DNA of 11,639 nucleotides. Source: Methanomassiliicoccaceae archaeon UBA404. GTDB taxonomy: Archaea; Thermoplasmatota; Thermoplasmata; Methanomassiliicoccales; Methanomethylophilaceae. Under the pieces are notes generated by a model that worked only from the letters and a program-made list of their open reading frames with translations, was not told the origin of the DNA and searched no databases. Position 1 is the stretch's first letter; the number at the start of each line of letters is the position of its first letter. This document shows positions 1 through 7,094 of the stretch, in pieces. Made by a program: the position numbers and the translations under genes. The stretch spans positions 1 to 11,639 of the forward strand of contig DAHY01000042.1 of the NCBI GenBank assembly GCA_002498605.1. Direction: 5' to 3'.

Positions 1-321
1 TTCCGAACCGTTTCTGATAACGGTGACCTTCGGCCTCAGAGTTATGGCGATTTTATCCAATCTGCGTTTTGCCCTGACTTCCTGAACCGTCGACACCAAA
101 ATGTTCAGAGCGATGACTCCCGTGGCGGACAAAGCACTGTAGGGGTCGCCGGCGATGTAAAGCAGCAAACCGATTATTATAAGCACAAGGTTGAACCAAT
201 TAAGGAAATTTTCCACAAAAATATCCTTATAACTGCGACTAACCGATGACTCTACCGTATTCACCAGGCCTTCGGCCCTGCGAACGGTGACTTCATCTGT
301 GTTAAGTCCGTTTATGTTCAT
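1..321 (-). CDS. P-type cation-transporting ATPase, N-terminal part (cut by window edge)
   Basis: Only the first 107 residues lie in the window; the rest runs off the left edge. The visible part has the order typical of the amino end of P-type (E1-E2) ATPases. A short cytoplasmic segment of the form GL-x-x-x-EV with a later GLVN (residues 5-21) comes first. A hydrophobic hairpin of two membrane segments follows (about 43-57 and 64-80). Then comes the conserved QEVRAKRRLDK stretch (80-90) that leads into the actuator domain. Such proteins pump cations across the membrane using a phosphorylated aspartate; that domain, the phosphorylation loop and the residues that decide the ion lie outside the window. 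The start is the only ATG after an in-frame TAA, and a GGGGAG motif in the last codons of the upstream helicase gene, about 14 bases before it, may serve as ribosome site. It lies 10 bases after the AddA-like gene and is probably co-transcribed. The family call is solid; the ion is unknown. Confidence 0.85.
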   Translation of the reverse strand, partial: MNINGLNTDEVTVRRAEGLVNTVESSVSRSYKDIFVENFLNWFNLVLIIIGLLLYIAGDPYSALSATGVIALNILVSTVQEVRAKRRLDKIAITLRPKVTVIRNGSE

Positions 322-331
322 GAGTTAAGAA

Positions 332-3223
332 TCAGCTCCCCTTATAAAATCCCTGCACAATCTCCTCTATGCTTTCCATGGGAATGGGGTCAAACCGTTC
401 CGTTCCTTTTTCCTCGTCCAGGGACAGGAAATTCAGAATACACTCTGTTTTTTTGCCGTAGAAGCCCGAAACCGCATGAGCGTAGACGCTTAATTGGAAT
501 TTATAGGCATCAATATTTCTTTTGTCATTGTCGGTTTTGTAATCGTGAACTTCGGCTCTGTCGGGATACAGAACAAGAAGATCCATTATTCCCTTGAGGG
601 TGACTCCGATATTGTCCAAAGGCAGTATGCAGGGAATTTCGGAATACACAATATCTGCATCTCTTACCGAGTTCAATATTCCTTCTATTCTAGGTACCTC
701 GGGAAGACCGGAATCCGATTTTGACGGGACGATTCCCCGGGCCATGCTTTCGGCGACATGATGCACTCTCGTTCCGTATTCCGCGCCCTTTCCCGAAATT
801 TCGTCCGAACCTTCGGCGGGACCCCCTTCTTCGAAGGGCATTGCCTCGCTGACGGTCAGAACCTTACGGCGGGATTCGAATTCTTTCAGTACGGGACGTT
901 CGGACAGGAATCCTTCCGCCGTTCCGGCCGAAGGTTCCAAATAGCCGATCGAACCGAGATACTCTTCCCCGGACAGGCCTTTGATGAATCTGGACGGTTG
1001 GTTTCCGCAGATCATGGTAACGTACTGTTTCGCTCTCGATATGGCGACAAACAAAGTTCTTCTGTCTTCTCCGAATTCCTGTTTGACGGCATGCATCGCC
1101 AATTCGGATTTCCATGATTTTCCGATTTTTCTGAAACCGTCGACGTCGACAATTTCTTTGAAGCATCTCACTCCCTCGGTTTCTCTGAAATTGATGAGGG
1201 GTTTGTCCTTTTTGTAGTTCGGAATAATTCTGTTGTTAAGCTGAGGAATTATAACTATCGGATATTCCAAACCTTTGGATTTGTGCATAGTCTGCACGGT
1301 TACCGCGTTTACGCCCAGGTCTGCGTCGATAACATACGTATTATTTTCTGCTATGTCGGTTTCTATTATCCGTATCAAATCGGAAATTGTCAGCAAAGAC
1401 GAACGGTGAGCCGATGACAGAGTGGAAATTATCGCCTGCGTTATGTCGTTGTTCAATCCGTAGTATGAGAATACCGAGGAAATCAAATCTGTGATTCTTC
1501 TTTTCTTGCGACTGAGGTCCTTTCTCATATTCACGATTTCTTCGGGAACGGCTTCCTCGTCGGAGCGTAAGATATACTGTATCTCCCTCATGCCGTACTC
1601 CATATCGGACAGTATGCCGGTCAATCCCCAGGGATCTTTTTTATTATTGAGATATTTTAACCAGGCCAGCAACAGTTTTCCCTCTCGGGTGGACATGATT
1701 TCCACTTCACCCTGAAGAAACGCGGGAACGCCCCGGTTGTTTGCCGCTTCGAATACTTTTCTGCACATTTTGCCGTTTTTGCAAATAACGGCAATATCAC
1801 CGTATTTCGGAGGCCTAAGTTCTTTTCCGTCGCAAATCAGATAATCTCCGGTAACGTAATCTATGATTCTCGACACGGTTTCTTCGGCTTCGTCCTCGGA
1901 CGGAACCTGCACGTATCTTACGTGAGTATTGTCCCCGATGTCTTTGTTGCCTTCGTCCAGATGAATCACGGTTTCCGGATTTAGATTTACAATCTCATCC
2001 TTTGAGCCGGGAATATTCAATACCCTGAATGAAGTGTCTATGATTTCACGCGAACTGCGGTAGTTCACGTTCAGAGAGAGTCTTGCGGGTTCCGGTATTC
2101 TGAACGGAATACGTTCGGTGTCGTCATTCAAATAACGGTGGATATCGACGGTTTTCTTTTCGAATTCTATGATGTTTTCAATCGAAGCGAATCTGAACCC
2201 GTAAATTCCCTGTTTCCAATCGCCGACAACGCAAAGATTGGGTTCTTTCAGCAGCATCAGGGAAATCATCATCTGTGTTTCGTTCGTATCCTGGAATTCA
2301 TCGATCATCACATATCTGCAGGACATTCTTTCCCGGACGTTTTTGTTGCTGTATAATATCAGAAAAGCAAAAATCGCGGTTGAACCGAAAGTAAGCCTGT
2401 CGTCAATGACCGACCGGCGCAGGTATTCGTAATAAACGTCGTGAACAAATCTTAAAATTCCGGTTCTGTCGTCGTGGGCAATCGACATAAGAATTTCATC
2501 GGACGATTCGTTTTCTCCGGAAGCATCGGTCAAACCTTCGGCGTAAATATCTCCGTTTTTGATGTTTTTTCCTATGTCGCCGATTCTTCTTTTCCGTTCT
2601 GCGGGATTCTGATTCAATTCTTCCAGCAGCGAATACAGTTTGTCGGTATCTCCGAGAAGATCTTTTCCGTCATTGCCTCCGAACCATCCTTTGCGAAGAG
2701 GCACGATTCCCTTGGACATGAGTTTATCGATAAGATAGTACATATCTCCCGGCGCGGTACTGGCAAGTATTGCAATATCCCCGTAATCCTCTCCCCGTTC
2801 TTCATTGAATTCATCAAAAAAGTCACTGAAATATTCACGGTTCAGGGTATTGTTTTCAATCATGACGGCGCCTCTGGTAAGCCGTTCTTCGAATCCCAAA
2901 AATTCACTGACGATTTCGGGAGATTCCTTTACGATGGAGTAACAGAACGAATCGAAGGTTCCCGCCTGTATCAACCGGGTATCTTTGTCAAAATCCCTGC
3001 CGGAAAGGATTTCCCTTATCCTTTCTTCCATTTCGGCGGCGGCGTTTCTTGTAAAAGTAAGCAGGAGTATGTCTTTGGCTTCAACCTCGGGTTTACTGAT
3101 AATATTCACATACCGGTTTACTATGGTGAAGGTTTTTCCGGTCCCGGGCCCCGCATCCACAACGTAGAATCCCTCAAGGCTTTCGGATATTGCTTTCTGT
3201 CCCGGATTCGGTTCACGACTCAT
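332..3223 (-). CDS. addA: AddA-like UvrD-family helicase-nuclease (double-strand break resection)
   Basis: The 963-aa product is an SF1A helicase fused to a RecB-type nuclease. Helicase motifs appear in order: Q motif (NPGQ, residues 6-9), Walker A AGPGTGKT (24-31), motif Ia LTFTRNAAAEM (55-65), Ib GTFDSF (88-93), Walker B with IDEFQD (307-312), motif III VVGDWKQGIYGFR (332-344), IV NVNYRSSREI (385-394), V TVQTMHKSKGLEYP (642-655) and VI EDRRTLFVAISRAK (719-732). The C-terminal PD-(D/E)XK nuclease shows His821, Asp881, Asp894-Tyr-Lys896 and QLSVY (910-914), so both activities look intact. With the upstream gene it should unwind and trim DNA ends before recombination, as in bacterial AddAB. 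The start chosen is ATG 3223, preceded by GGAGGTGA with 5 bases between. A longer reading to 3277 would add 18 residues encoded wholly inside the preceding gene. It overlaps that gene by 11 nt, implying coupled translation. The length is shorter than typical bacterial AddA (roughly 1200 aa). Confidence 0.92.
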   Translation of the reverse strand: MSREPNPGQKAISESLEGFYVVDAGPGTGKTFTIVNRYVNIISKPEVEAKDILLLTFTRNAAAEMEERIREILSGRDFDKDTRLIQAGTFDSFCYSIVKESPEIVSEFLGFEERLTRGAVMIENNTLNREYFSDFFDEFNEERGEDYGDIAILASTAPGDMYYLIDKLMSKGIVPLRKGWFGGNDGKDLLGDTDKLYSLLEELNQNPAERKRRIGDIGKNIKNGDIYAEGLTDASGENESSDEILMSIAHDDRTGILRFVHDVYYEYLRRSVIDDRLTFGSTAIFAFLILYSNKNVRERMSCRYVMIDEFQDTNETQMMISLMLLKEPNLCVVGDWKQGIYGFRFASIENIIEFEKKTVDIHRYLNDDTERIPFRIPEPARLSLNVNYRSSREIIDTSFRVLNIPGSKDEIVNLNPETVIHLDEGNKDIGDNTHVRYVQVPSEDEAEETVSRIIDYVTGDYLICDGKELRPPKYGDIAVICKNGKMCRKVFEAANNRGVPAFLQGEVEIMSTREGKLLLAWLKYLNNKKDPWGLTGILSDMEYGMREIQYILRSDEEAVPEEIVNMRKDLSRKKRRITDLISSVFSYYGLNNDITQAIISTLSSAHRSSLLTISDLIRIIETDIAENNTYVIDADLGVNAVTVQTMHKSKGLEYPIVIIPQLNNRIIPNYKKDKPLINFRETEGVRCFKEIVDVDGFRKIGKSWKSELAMHAVKQEFGEDRRTLFVAISRAKQYVTMICGNQPSRFIKGLSGEEYLGSIGYLEPSAGTAEGFLSERPVLKEFESRRKVLTVSEAMPFEEGGPAEGSDEISGKGAEYGTRVHHVAESMARGIVPSKSDSGLPEVPRIEGILNSVRDADIVYSEIPCILPLDNIGVTLKGIMDLLVLYPDRAEVHDYKTDNDKRNIDAYKFQLSVYAHAVSGFYGKKTECILNFLSLDEEKGTERFDPIPMESIEEIVQGFYKGS

Positions 3224-5909
3224 ATTCGTCACCTCCCTCGTCCACAACCACAGGCTCCTTTGTGCAAACCGAAGCAAAACCGCATTTCTTGCAATCTCTT
3301 CTGGGCATCGGAGGGAAACTTGAATCTATCATAAGATTCGCATTTTTGTAATCCTCGTTCAATTTTTCGAGGAAACGATCCATGGAGTCTTTGGGAACGT
3401 AAACGGTGTTTCCGGACGGCCAATAATCCTTGTTGTAGATTTTTATTAACCTCTTCAATGCCCCTTCGACATTGTTTCTGTGTGTTTTGTTGTCCTTGAA
3501 AGCCATTGATTGTATTATGCTGTCGCTGAGGGAAGCATTGGCAACCCATTCGTCCGGCGGAAGGCCGGATGAGACTATCGGCGTAACAAAACCCTTCCAG
3601 TTTCCGTACATTTCTTTGTAAGTGCCGACCCCCTCGAAATCGTCTTTCAGCGGGGATTCGTCCAGCGACAGATTTTCATATTTCGTTGTTTCCATCAGCC
3701 GCACGTTGACCGTGCCCCCTTCCACGGAGTTGTTGTTCATGACCTTCCCGTCGATTCCGAAAATATGAAACAGGGTAAACATGCCCTTTTCGGAAAGTCC
3801 TTTGTCTTTCATCAAAGCCAGATAAATCAAGGGCTGCATTTCGACATATTTGGCCCGTTCGAGATCGAAACCCTTCACAACGTCCGAACCTGTGTTGAAT
3901 TTGCCCGTTTTGAAATCGATTGAACGGTCGCCCAGAATCAAATCCATCTTTCCGTTTATGGGATGTACGGAAGATGAGAAATCGACTTCCGTAATGCTGC
4001 TGGTCATCTCCAAACCTTCTTCGATCATCAGTCCGTTGGGGTATCTTCTCGAGGATACTTTCACGTCCAAAGGAATGTTTTCCGGAACTCTTGCGTCAAT
4101 GAATGCCGTAAGGTTTTCGAGTCCGATGCGGATATGGTCCAAATCGATTTCTTCCATCATGGGGCAGGATAATCCGGCGTAAGTTTTGCCGATTTTTTCA
4201 ACATAATATTCCAATCCCTTTTTGTTTACTATTTCGGGATAACATATGTACATTTCAGCAAATTCGTGGAGCAAACTTCCGAACGCGGTGGATTCGTTGT
4301 CCGGGGTCTGAATAAGATGTCCGTAATAAAACGACCTGGGGCAATTGGAGAAACTGTTGTAGGTGGATTTGGAAAATTTCCATCCGTCGGAAAGGGCGGC
4401 ATCTATGGTCATACCTTCTTTTAAGGGGAATTTTTCCGCTTCTTCCCTGTACCATGAACCCTTTTTGATTTCGGCCAGATCTCCGAAGGAGACAATTGCC
4501 TCCTTTCTTCTTTCAAGTTCGTTTATCCCGTCGAACAAAAGAGTCGGTTTCGCGGTTTTTCCGTCTTTTGTTACGTTGACCGCATATACCCTTGAACTTC
4601 CCTGTTGCAGCAAAGCCCTGAATCTCATTGCATCTTTTTCGGCTTCGGCCTTTCTGTCAATGTACATTTTGCCGGAAATTCCCCTGCTCCAATCGTCGCT
4701 CATTCCCAGTAACGCAACGAAAGAACGGTCGACAAACATTGAATTGTGGCAATCGGCCAGCAGAACCCCTTTCTTTTCGTCATCGGGTATCTGTTCGTTG
4801 TGATGCAGATCCGCGACATTGTTCACGGCATAGGCCATCTCGTTTACCAGTTTTGAGTTTATTTTCAAATCCGTGAATTTCAGTTCTTCCAACAATATGT
4901 GTATCTGAGGCTGATGGCGTTTCTGAACGACCAAATCGCAGACTTCGCCGAAAGTCATGTTGCGGATATTTTTCAAACAATCGGCAAGTTCCGAAGTTCT
5001 TCCGATCGCGTCCGGAAGTCTGGAAAGCAGGACATTGTCGTATTTCGCCCATATGTGTCCGCCGTAGGCAGAGAAAAGTTCCCTTACGTGTTTCACCCTT
5101 ACGGTTCGGTACTGCATACCGAAGCCGAGGAATCTGAGATAGTCCCGAACCTGGGAAAGATCCCTTACGGTCATGGTGTTTTTGAAAGGGATTCCGCGTC
5201 GGTACAATGCGGAACGGACGGCATCGGCAATCTCCCCTTCGGTGTCCATGACGATTGCGATATCCTCCGCTCTTTCGATATCAATCAAATCCACGACATT
5301 CTCGGCAACCTGTCTGTCGTTTCCGATTTCGTATATCGTTTCCATATCGAATTCCCCGTTCCAATCGATAATATCGATTTCTTCGTGTTTTATGGGGATG
5401 AAGTGTTTGTCCAAATCATCAAATAATTCGATTCCGACTATTGCGGTTTTTCTGTTAAGAAATATGTTTTCGGAAATAACCAGGCCGGCTTTTCCTTTGA
5501 TATGATATTCTTCCGGAATGAAACCGCCCATGGCCTTTTCCAGTGTGGGCAGCGCGGAATAAGAATCATACACCTTTCGGGACTGTCCCGAATAAAGATA
5601 CTTTCTGACTTCCGACGTGTATTTTCTTATTTCCCGTATGTTTTCGATTTCTCCGTGAACATATTTGAAACCGTATCCCGTTTCTTCGGCCACCGCCGCA
5701 ACGATTTCCAATCCGCTCATCAGGGGTTCGCCGAGAATCTGAGATGATAACTGAGTCGCCAGCTGACGCGGGGTATAAGCAAAACCGCCGACATGGGGTT
5801 TTCCGATTCTGCCGTTGAGGGCAGTGGCAAGAGGAGCGTCATTCGTGATGATAAGATCGAAATTTTCGGCCTCTTTGTAAATTTCGTCAATGCTCTTTAT
5901 TCTGTACAC
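3213..5909 (-). CDS. addB: AddB-like protein: degenerate helicase core with FeS-type PD-(D/E)XK nuclease
   Basis: The 898-aa protein has an AddB-like plan. The N-terminal and middle part (about 1-500) resembles a UvrD-type helicase core in layout, including a VALLGMSDDW segment (398-407) and a QQGSSRVYAVNV segment (435-446). No Walker A P-loop is visible at the amino end, where bacterial AddB usually has GxxGxGK(S/T), so it cannot be a motor by itself. The C-terminal third is a complete RecB-family nuclease: FSNCPRSFYYG (520-530), GSLLHEFAE with His548 (544-552), Asp656, Asp665-Phe-Lys667-Thr-Gly and QPLIY (692-696). Four cysteines, C523 and C873-xx-C876-x5-C882, match the iron-sulfur 'staple' of AddB and Cas4 nucleases. 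It should pair with the following AddA-like subunit, with which it overlaps by 11 nt. Translation begins at GTG 5909; a nearby ATG at 5911 is out of frame. It is the first gene of the operon. Confidence 0.87.
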   Translation of the reverse strand: MYRIKSIDEIYKEAENFDLIITNDAPLATALNGRIGKPHVGGFAYTPRQLATQLSSQILGEPLMSGLEIVAAVAEETGYGFKYVHGEIENIREIRKYTSEVRKYLYSGQSRKVYDSYSALPTLEKAMGGFIPEEYHIKGKAGLVISENIFLNRKTAIVGIELFDDLDKHFIPIKHEEIDIIDWNGEFDMETIYEIGNDRQVAENVVDLIDIERAEDIAIVMDTEGEIADAVRSALYRRGIPFKNTMTVRDLSQVRDYLRFLGFGMQYRTVRVKHVRELFSAYGGHIWAKYDNVLLSRLPDAIGRTSELADCLKNIRNMTFGEVCDLVVQKRHQPQIHILLEELKFTDLKINSKLVNEMAYAVNNVADLHHNEQIPDDEKKGVLLADCHNSMFVDRSFVALLGMSDDWSRGISGKMYIDRKAEAEKDAMRFRALLQQGSSRVYAVNVTKDGKTAKPTLLFDGINELERRKEAIVSFGDLAEIKKGSWYREEAEKFPLKEGMTIDAALSDGWKFSKSTYNSFSNCPRSFYYGHLIQTPDNESTAFGSLLHEFAEMYICYPEIVNKKGLEYYVEKIGKTYAGLSCPMMEEIDLDHIRIGLENLTAFIDARVPENIPLDVKVSSRRYPNGLMIEEGLEMTSSITEVDFSSSVHPINGKMDLILGDRSIDFKTGKFNTGSDVVKGFDLERAKYVEMQPLIYLALMKDKGLSEKGMFTLFHIFGIDGKVMNNNSVEGGTVNVRLMETTKYENLSLDESPLKDDFEGVGTYKEMYGNWKGFVTPIVSSGLPPDEWVANASLSDSIIQSMAFKDNKTHRNNVEGALKRLIKIYNKDYWPSGNTVYVPKDSMDRFLEKLNEDYKNANLMIDSSFPPMPRRDCKKCGFASVCTKEPVVVDEGGDEYES
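3229..3236 (-). promoter_or_regulatory. Strong Shine-Dalgarno of the addA-like gene
   Basis: On the minus strand the sequence reads GGAGGTGA, followed by CGAAT and then the ATG at 3223. It lies inside the last codons of the AddB-like gene. It decides the start of the helicase gene and indicates internal, coupled translation, unlike the leaderless first genes of the other transcripts here. Confidence 0.85.
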
Positions 5910-5926
5910 ATTGCCGTATAGTTTGG

Positions 5927-5932
5927 TATATA
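5927..5932 (-). promoter_or_regulatory. TATA box candidate for the addB-addA-P-type ATPase operon
   Basis: On the minus strand, TATATA lies about 20 bases upstream of the GTG start at 5909. For an archaeal promoter with a start site about 25 bases downstream, the transcript would begin at or very near the start codon. The spacing is slightly short, so the site is tentative. The rest of the 94-bp divergent region (5910-6003) holds the opposing promoter. Confidence 0.45.
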
Positions 5933-5973
5933 GTAATGTTTTACCTACAACCGTATGCTATTATGTCGGCGGG

Positions 5974-5980
5974 TTTAATT
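5974..5980 (+). promoter_or_regulatory. TATA box candidate for the DnaQ-like gene (leaderless)
   Basis: TTTAATT is centred 27 bases before the GTG at 6004, the spacing expected when transcription starts at the start codon itself. No convincing Shine-Dalgarno precedes the GTG, which supports a leaderless transcript. The box lies between the arms of a short inverted repeat (CGGGT 5970-5974, sharing one base with the box, and ACCCG 5988-5992) that might be an operator. Confidence 0.5.
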
Positions 5981-6003
5981 ACGATTGACCCGGTTGGGAA
6001 ATT

Positions 6004-6558
6004 GTGTCTTCGATATATGTCGTGGAAGTCAATGCCGACGGGGATAAAGGGTATCCCGACAACTCGGTAGCGGAGGTCGGAATATGCCGTGTGGACACGG
6101 AAACATTGGATTACGATTCGGTTTACGGCGAACTTATTGCCGGAGATCCATTGGACATGGGCAAAACCTCTTTGGATAACCTTACGGATAATGCGGGAAT
6201 AGACGTTCGGGAATTGTATTTGGGATTGCCGGAAGAAGAAGTCGTCGCGGACGTGAGAAAAATTCTCAAAGGTCAGGACGTGGCCTGTTTCGACGTCCGC
6301 GAAACATTCATGAAATATCTTCTGAACATACCCTGGGATTTGACCAAAGAAGCAATGATAATGCCCGCGGTATCAATCAGATTGCCCGGAAATCTGAACC
6401 TGAACCGGGAGGATCCGATTCAGAACAGAATCGCCGCGGCATATTCCGCTTTCTGTCCCGGAGACCCTGCGGAGGTCGGAGACGGACGGAGGGCATTGAA
6501 TCTTGCCCAGATGACTTCGGAGATTTTGATCAAGCTGCGCAAAGAAGGCAGGTATTAA
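6004..6558 (+). CDS. Probable DnaQ/RNase T-fold protein with degenerate exonuclease active site
   Basis: The 184-aa protein has no obvious signal peptide or membrane segment. Its layout follows DEDDh 3'-5' exonucleases. A beta strand (IYVVEVNADG, 4-13) sits where motif I (DxE) would be. AEVGICRVDTET (23-34) resembles the usual EIG-V-VD strand. LTDNAGIDVRELYLGLP (60-76) resembles the loop before the second helix. ACFDVRETFMKYLL (94-107) resembles motif II with Asp97 kept. GRRALNLAQMTSEIL (161-175) resembles the HxAxxD motif III. The catalytic DxE reads E8-x-N10, the histidine position is Arg162 and the last aspartate position is Leu167, so nuclease activity is unlikely. I infer a binding or structural role. 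It starts with GTG after a well-placed TATA box, is divergent from the AddAB-like operon, and its stop overlaps the facing gene by 4 nt. It is certainly a real gene; the fold assignment rests on reading motifs only. Confidence 0.6.
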   Translation: MSSIYVVEVNADGDKGYPDNSVAEVGICRVDTETLDYDSVYGELIAGDPLDMGKTSLDNLTDNAGIDVRELYLGLPEEEVVADVRKILKGQDVACFDVRETFMKYLLNIPWDLTKEAMIMPAVSIRLPGNLNLNREDPIQNRIAAAYSAFCPGDPAEVGDGRRALNLAQMTSEILIKLRKEGRY

Positions 6559-6992
6559 AGCCTGAACATTCTGAACACCGAACCGAGTCTGGTTTCCGCG
6601 AGCTGAGCCAAATAGGACGAAATGTAAATCAAAGACAGCACAATCATGGCAAAAATTAATAAAACTCTTGTCACGGAACCCACCGAATCCCACCAGGATA
6701 CACAGGCCAGCAGGGACAGAAACAGTATAAGGCCCACTATGAGGAAATACCATCCCCGTTCACGTCTGTAATTCAGATAAATCAGGCCGAGCCCCTGTAA
6801 TCCGATTATGCCGGGAATCAATGCCAGCAAAAATGCAAAAGTTTTGCTTTTTTCACCGGTGTTGCGATTCGCAGGTCTTTCGTATTCTCTCCGGTTTACC
6901 GAATATTCCGGAACGGTTCGATAACATTTCGGACATTTTCTGCTTGTGGACGGTACGTATTCGCCGCAATAGGGGCATCTGTGTGAAGTCAT
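6555..6992 (-). CDS. Zinc-ribbon, TM2-like membrane protein
   Basis: The 145-aa protein begins with a zinc ribbon: CPYC (C6, C9) and CPKC (C20, C23), which would hold one zinc ion on the cytoplasmic side. A charged linker (about 30-50) follows. Then come three hydrophobic segments (about 51-74, 81-100 and 106-128). The first two, with LALIPGIIGLQGLGLIYLNY then a short basic loop (RRERG), resemble the TM2 domain hairpin. The C-terminal tail is short and basic. Zinc-ribbon plus TM2 proteins are widespread in archaea and bacteria and their role is mostly unknown, so no function is claimed. The start is ATG 6992; a TATATAA box 39-45 bases upstream would leave a leader of roughly 15 bases with only a weak GGGA ribosome site. 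It is divergent from xseA and may share that promoter element. Confidence 0.8.
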   Translation of the reverse strand: MTSHRCPYCGEYVPSTSRKCPKCYRTVPEYSVNRREYERPANRNTGEKSKTFAFLLALIPGIIGLQGLGLIYLNYRRERGWYFLIVGLILFLSLLACVSWWDSVGSVTRVLLIFAMIVLSLIYISSYLAQLAETRLGSVFRMFRL

Positions 6993-7030
6993 GTTTTCCC
7001 TGTCTTCGTATTTCTCGATTCATTTGACAA

Positions 7031-7037
7031 TATATAA
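7031..7037. promoter_or_regulatory. Shared TATA element between the zinc-ribbon gene and xseA
   Basis: TATATAA (TTATATA on the other strand) sits in the 102-bp divergent region 6993-7094. Its near-symmetry allows reading in both directions. Leftward it would give a leader of about 15 bases before ATG 6992. Rightward it would give a leader of roughly 35 bases before ATG 7095. A second weaker box, GATTATAG at 7063-7070, is about 28 bases before ATG 7095 and could instead give a leaderless xseA transcript. Confidence 0.5.
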
Positions 7038-7094
7038 CGGGAGCATATGGAAGGAACCCAAGGATTATAGCCGTAATGCCCTTTGAAGTATGAC

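Noticed and set aside
3224..3277. Upstream extension of the AddA-like protein
   Set aside because: The extra 18 residues would be encoded inside the preceding gene, and the strong Shine-Dalgarno at 3229-3236 sets ATG 3223.
2474..3334. 286-codon open frame on the plus strand opposite the AddA-like gene
   Set aside because: It lies wholly antisense to the highly recognisable helicase motifs, has no known family pattern, and reflects codon bias of the true gene.
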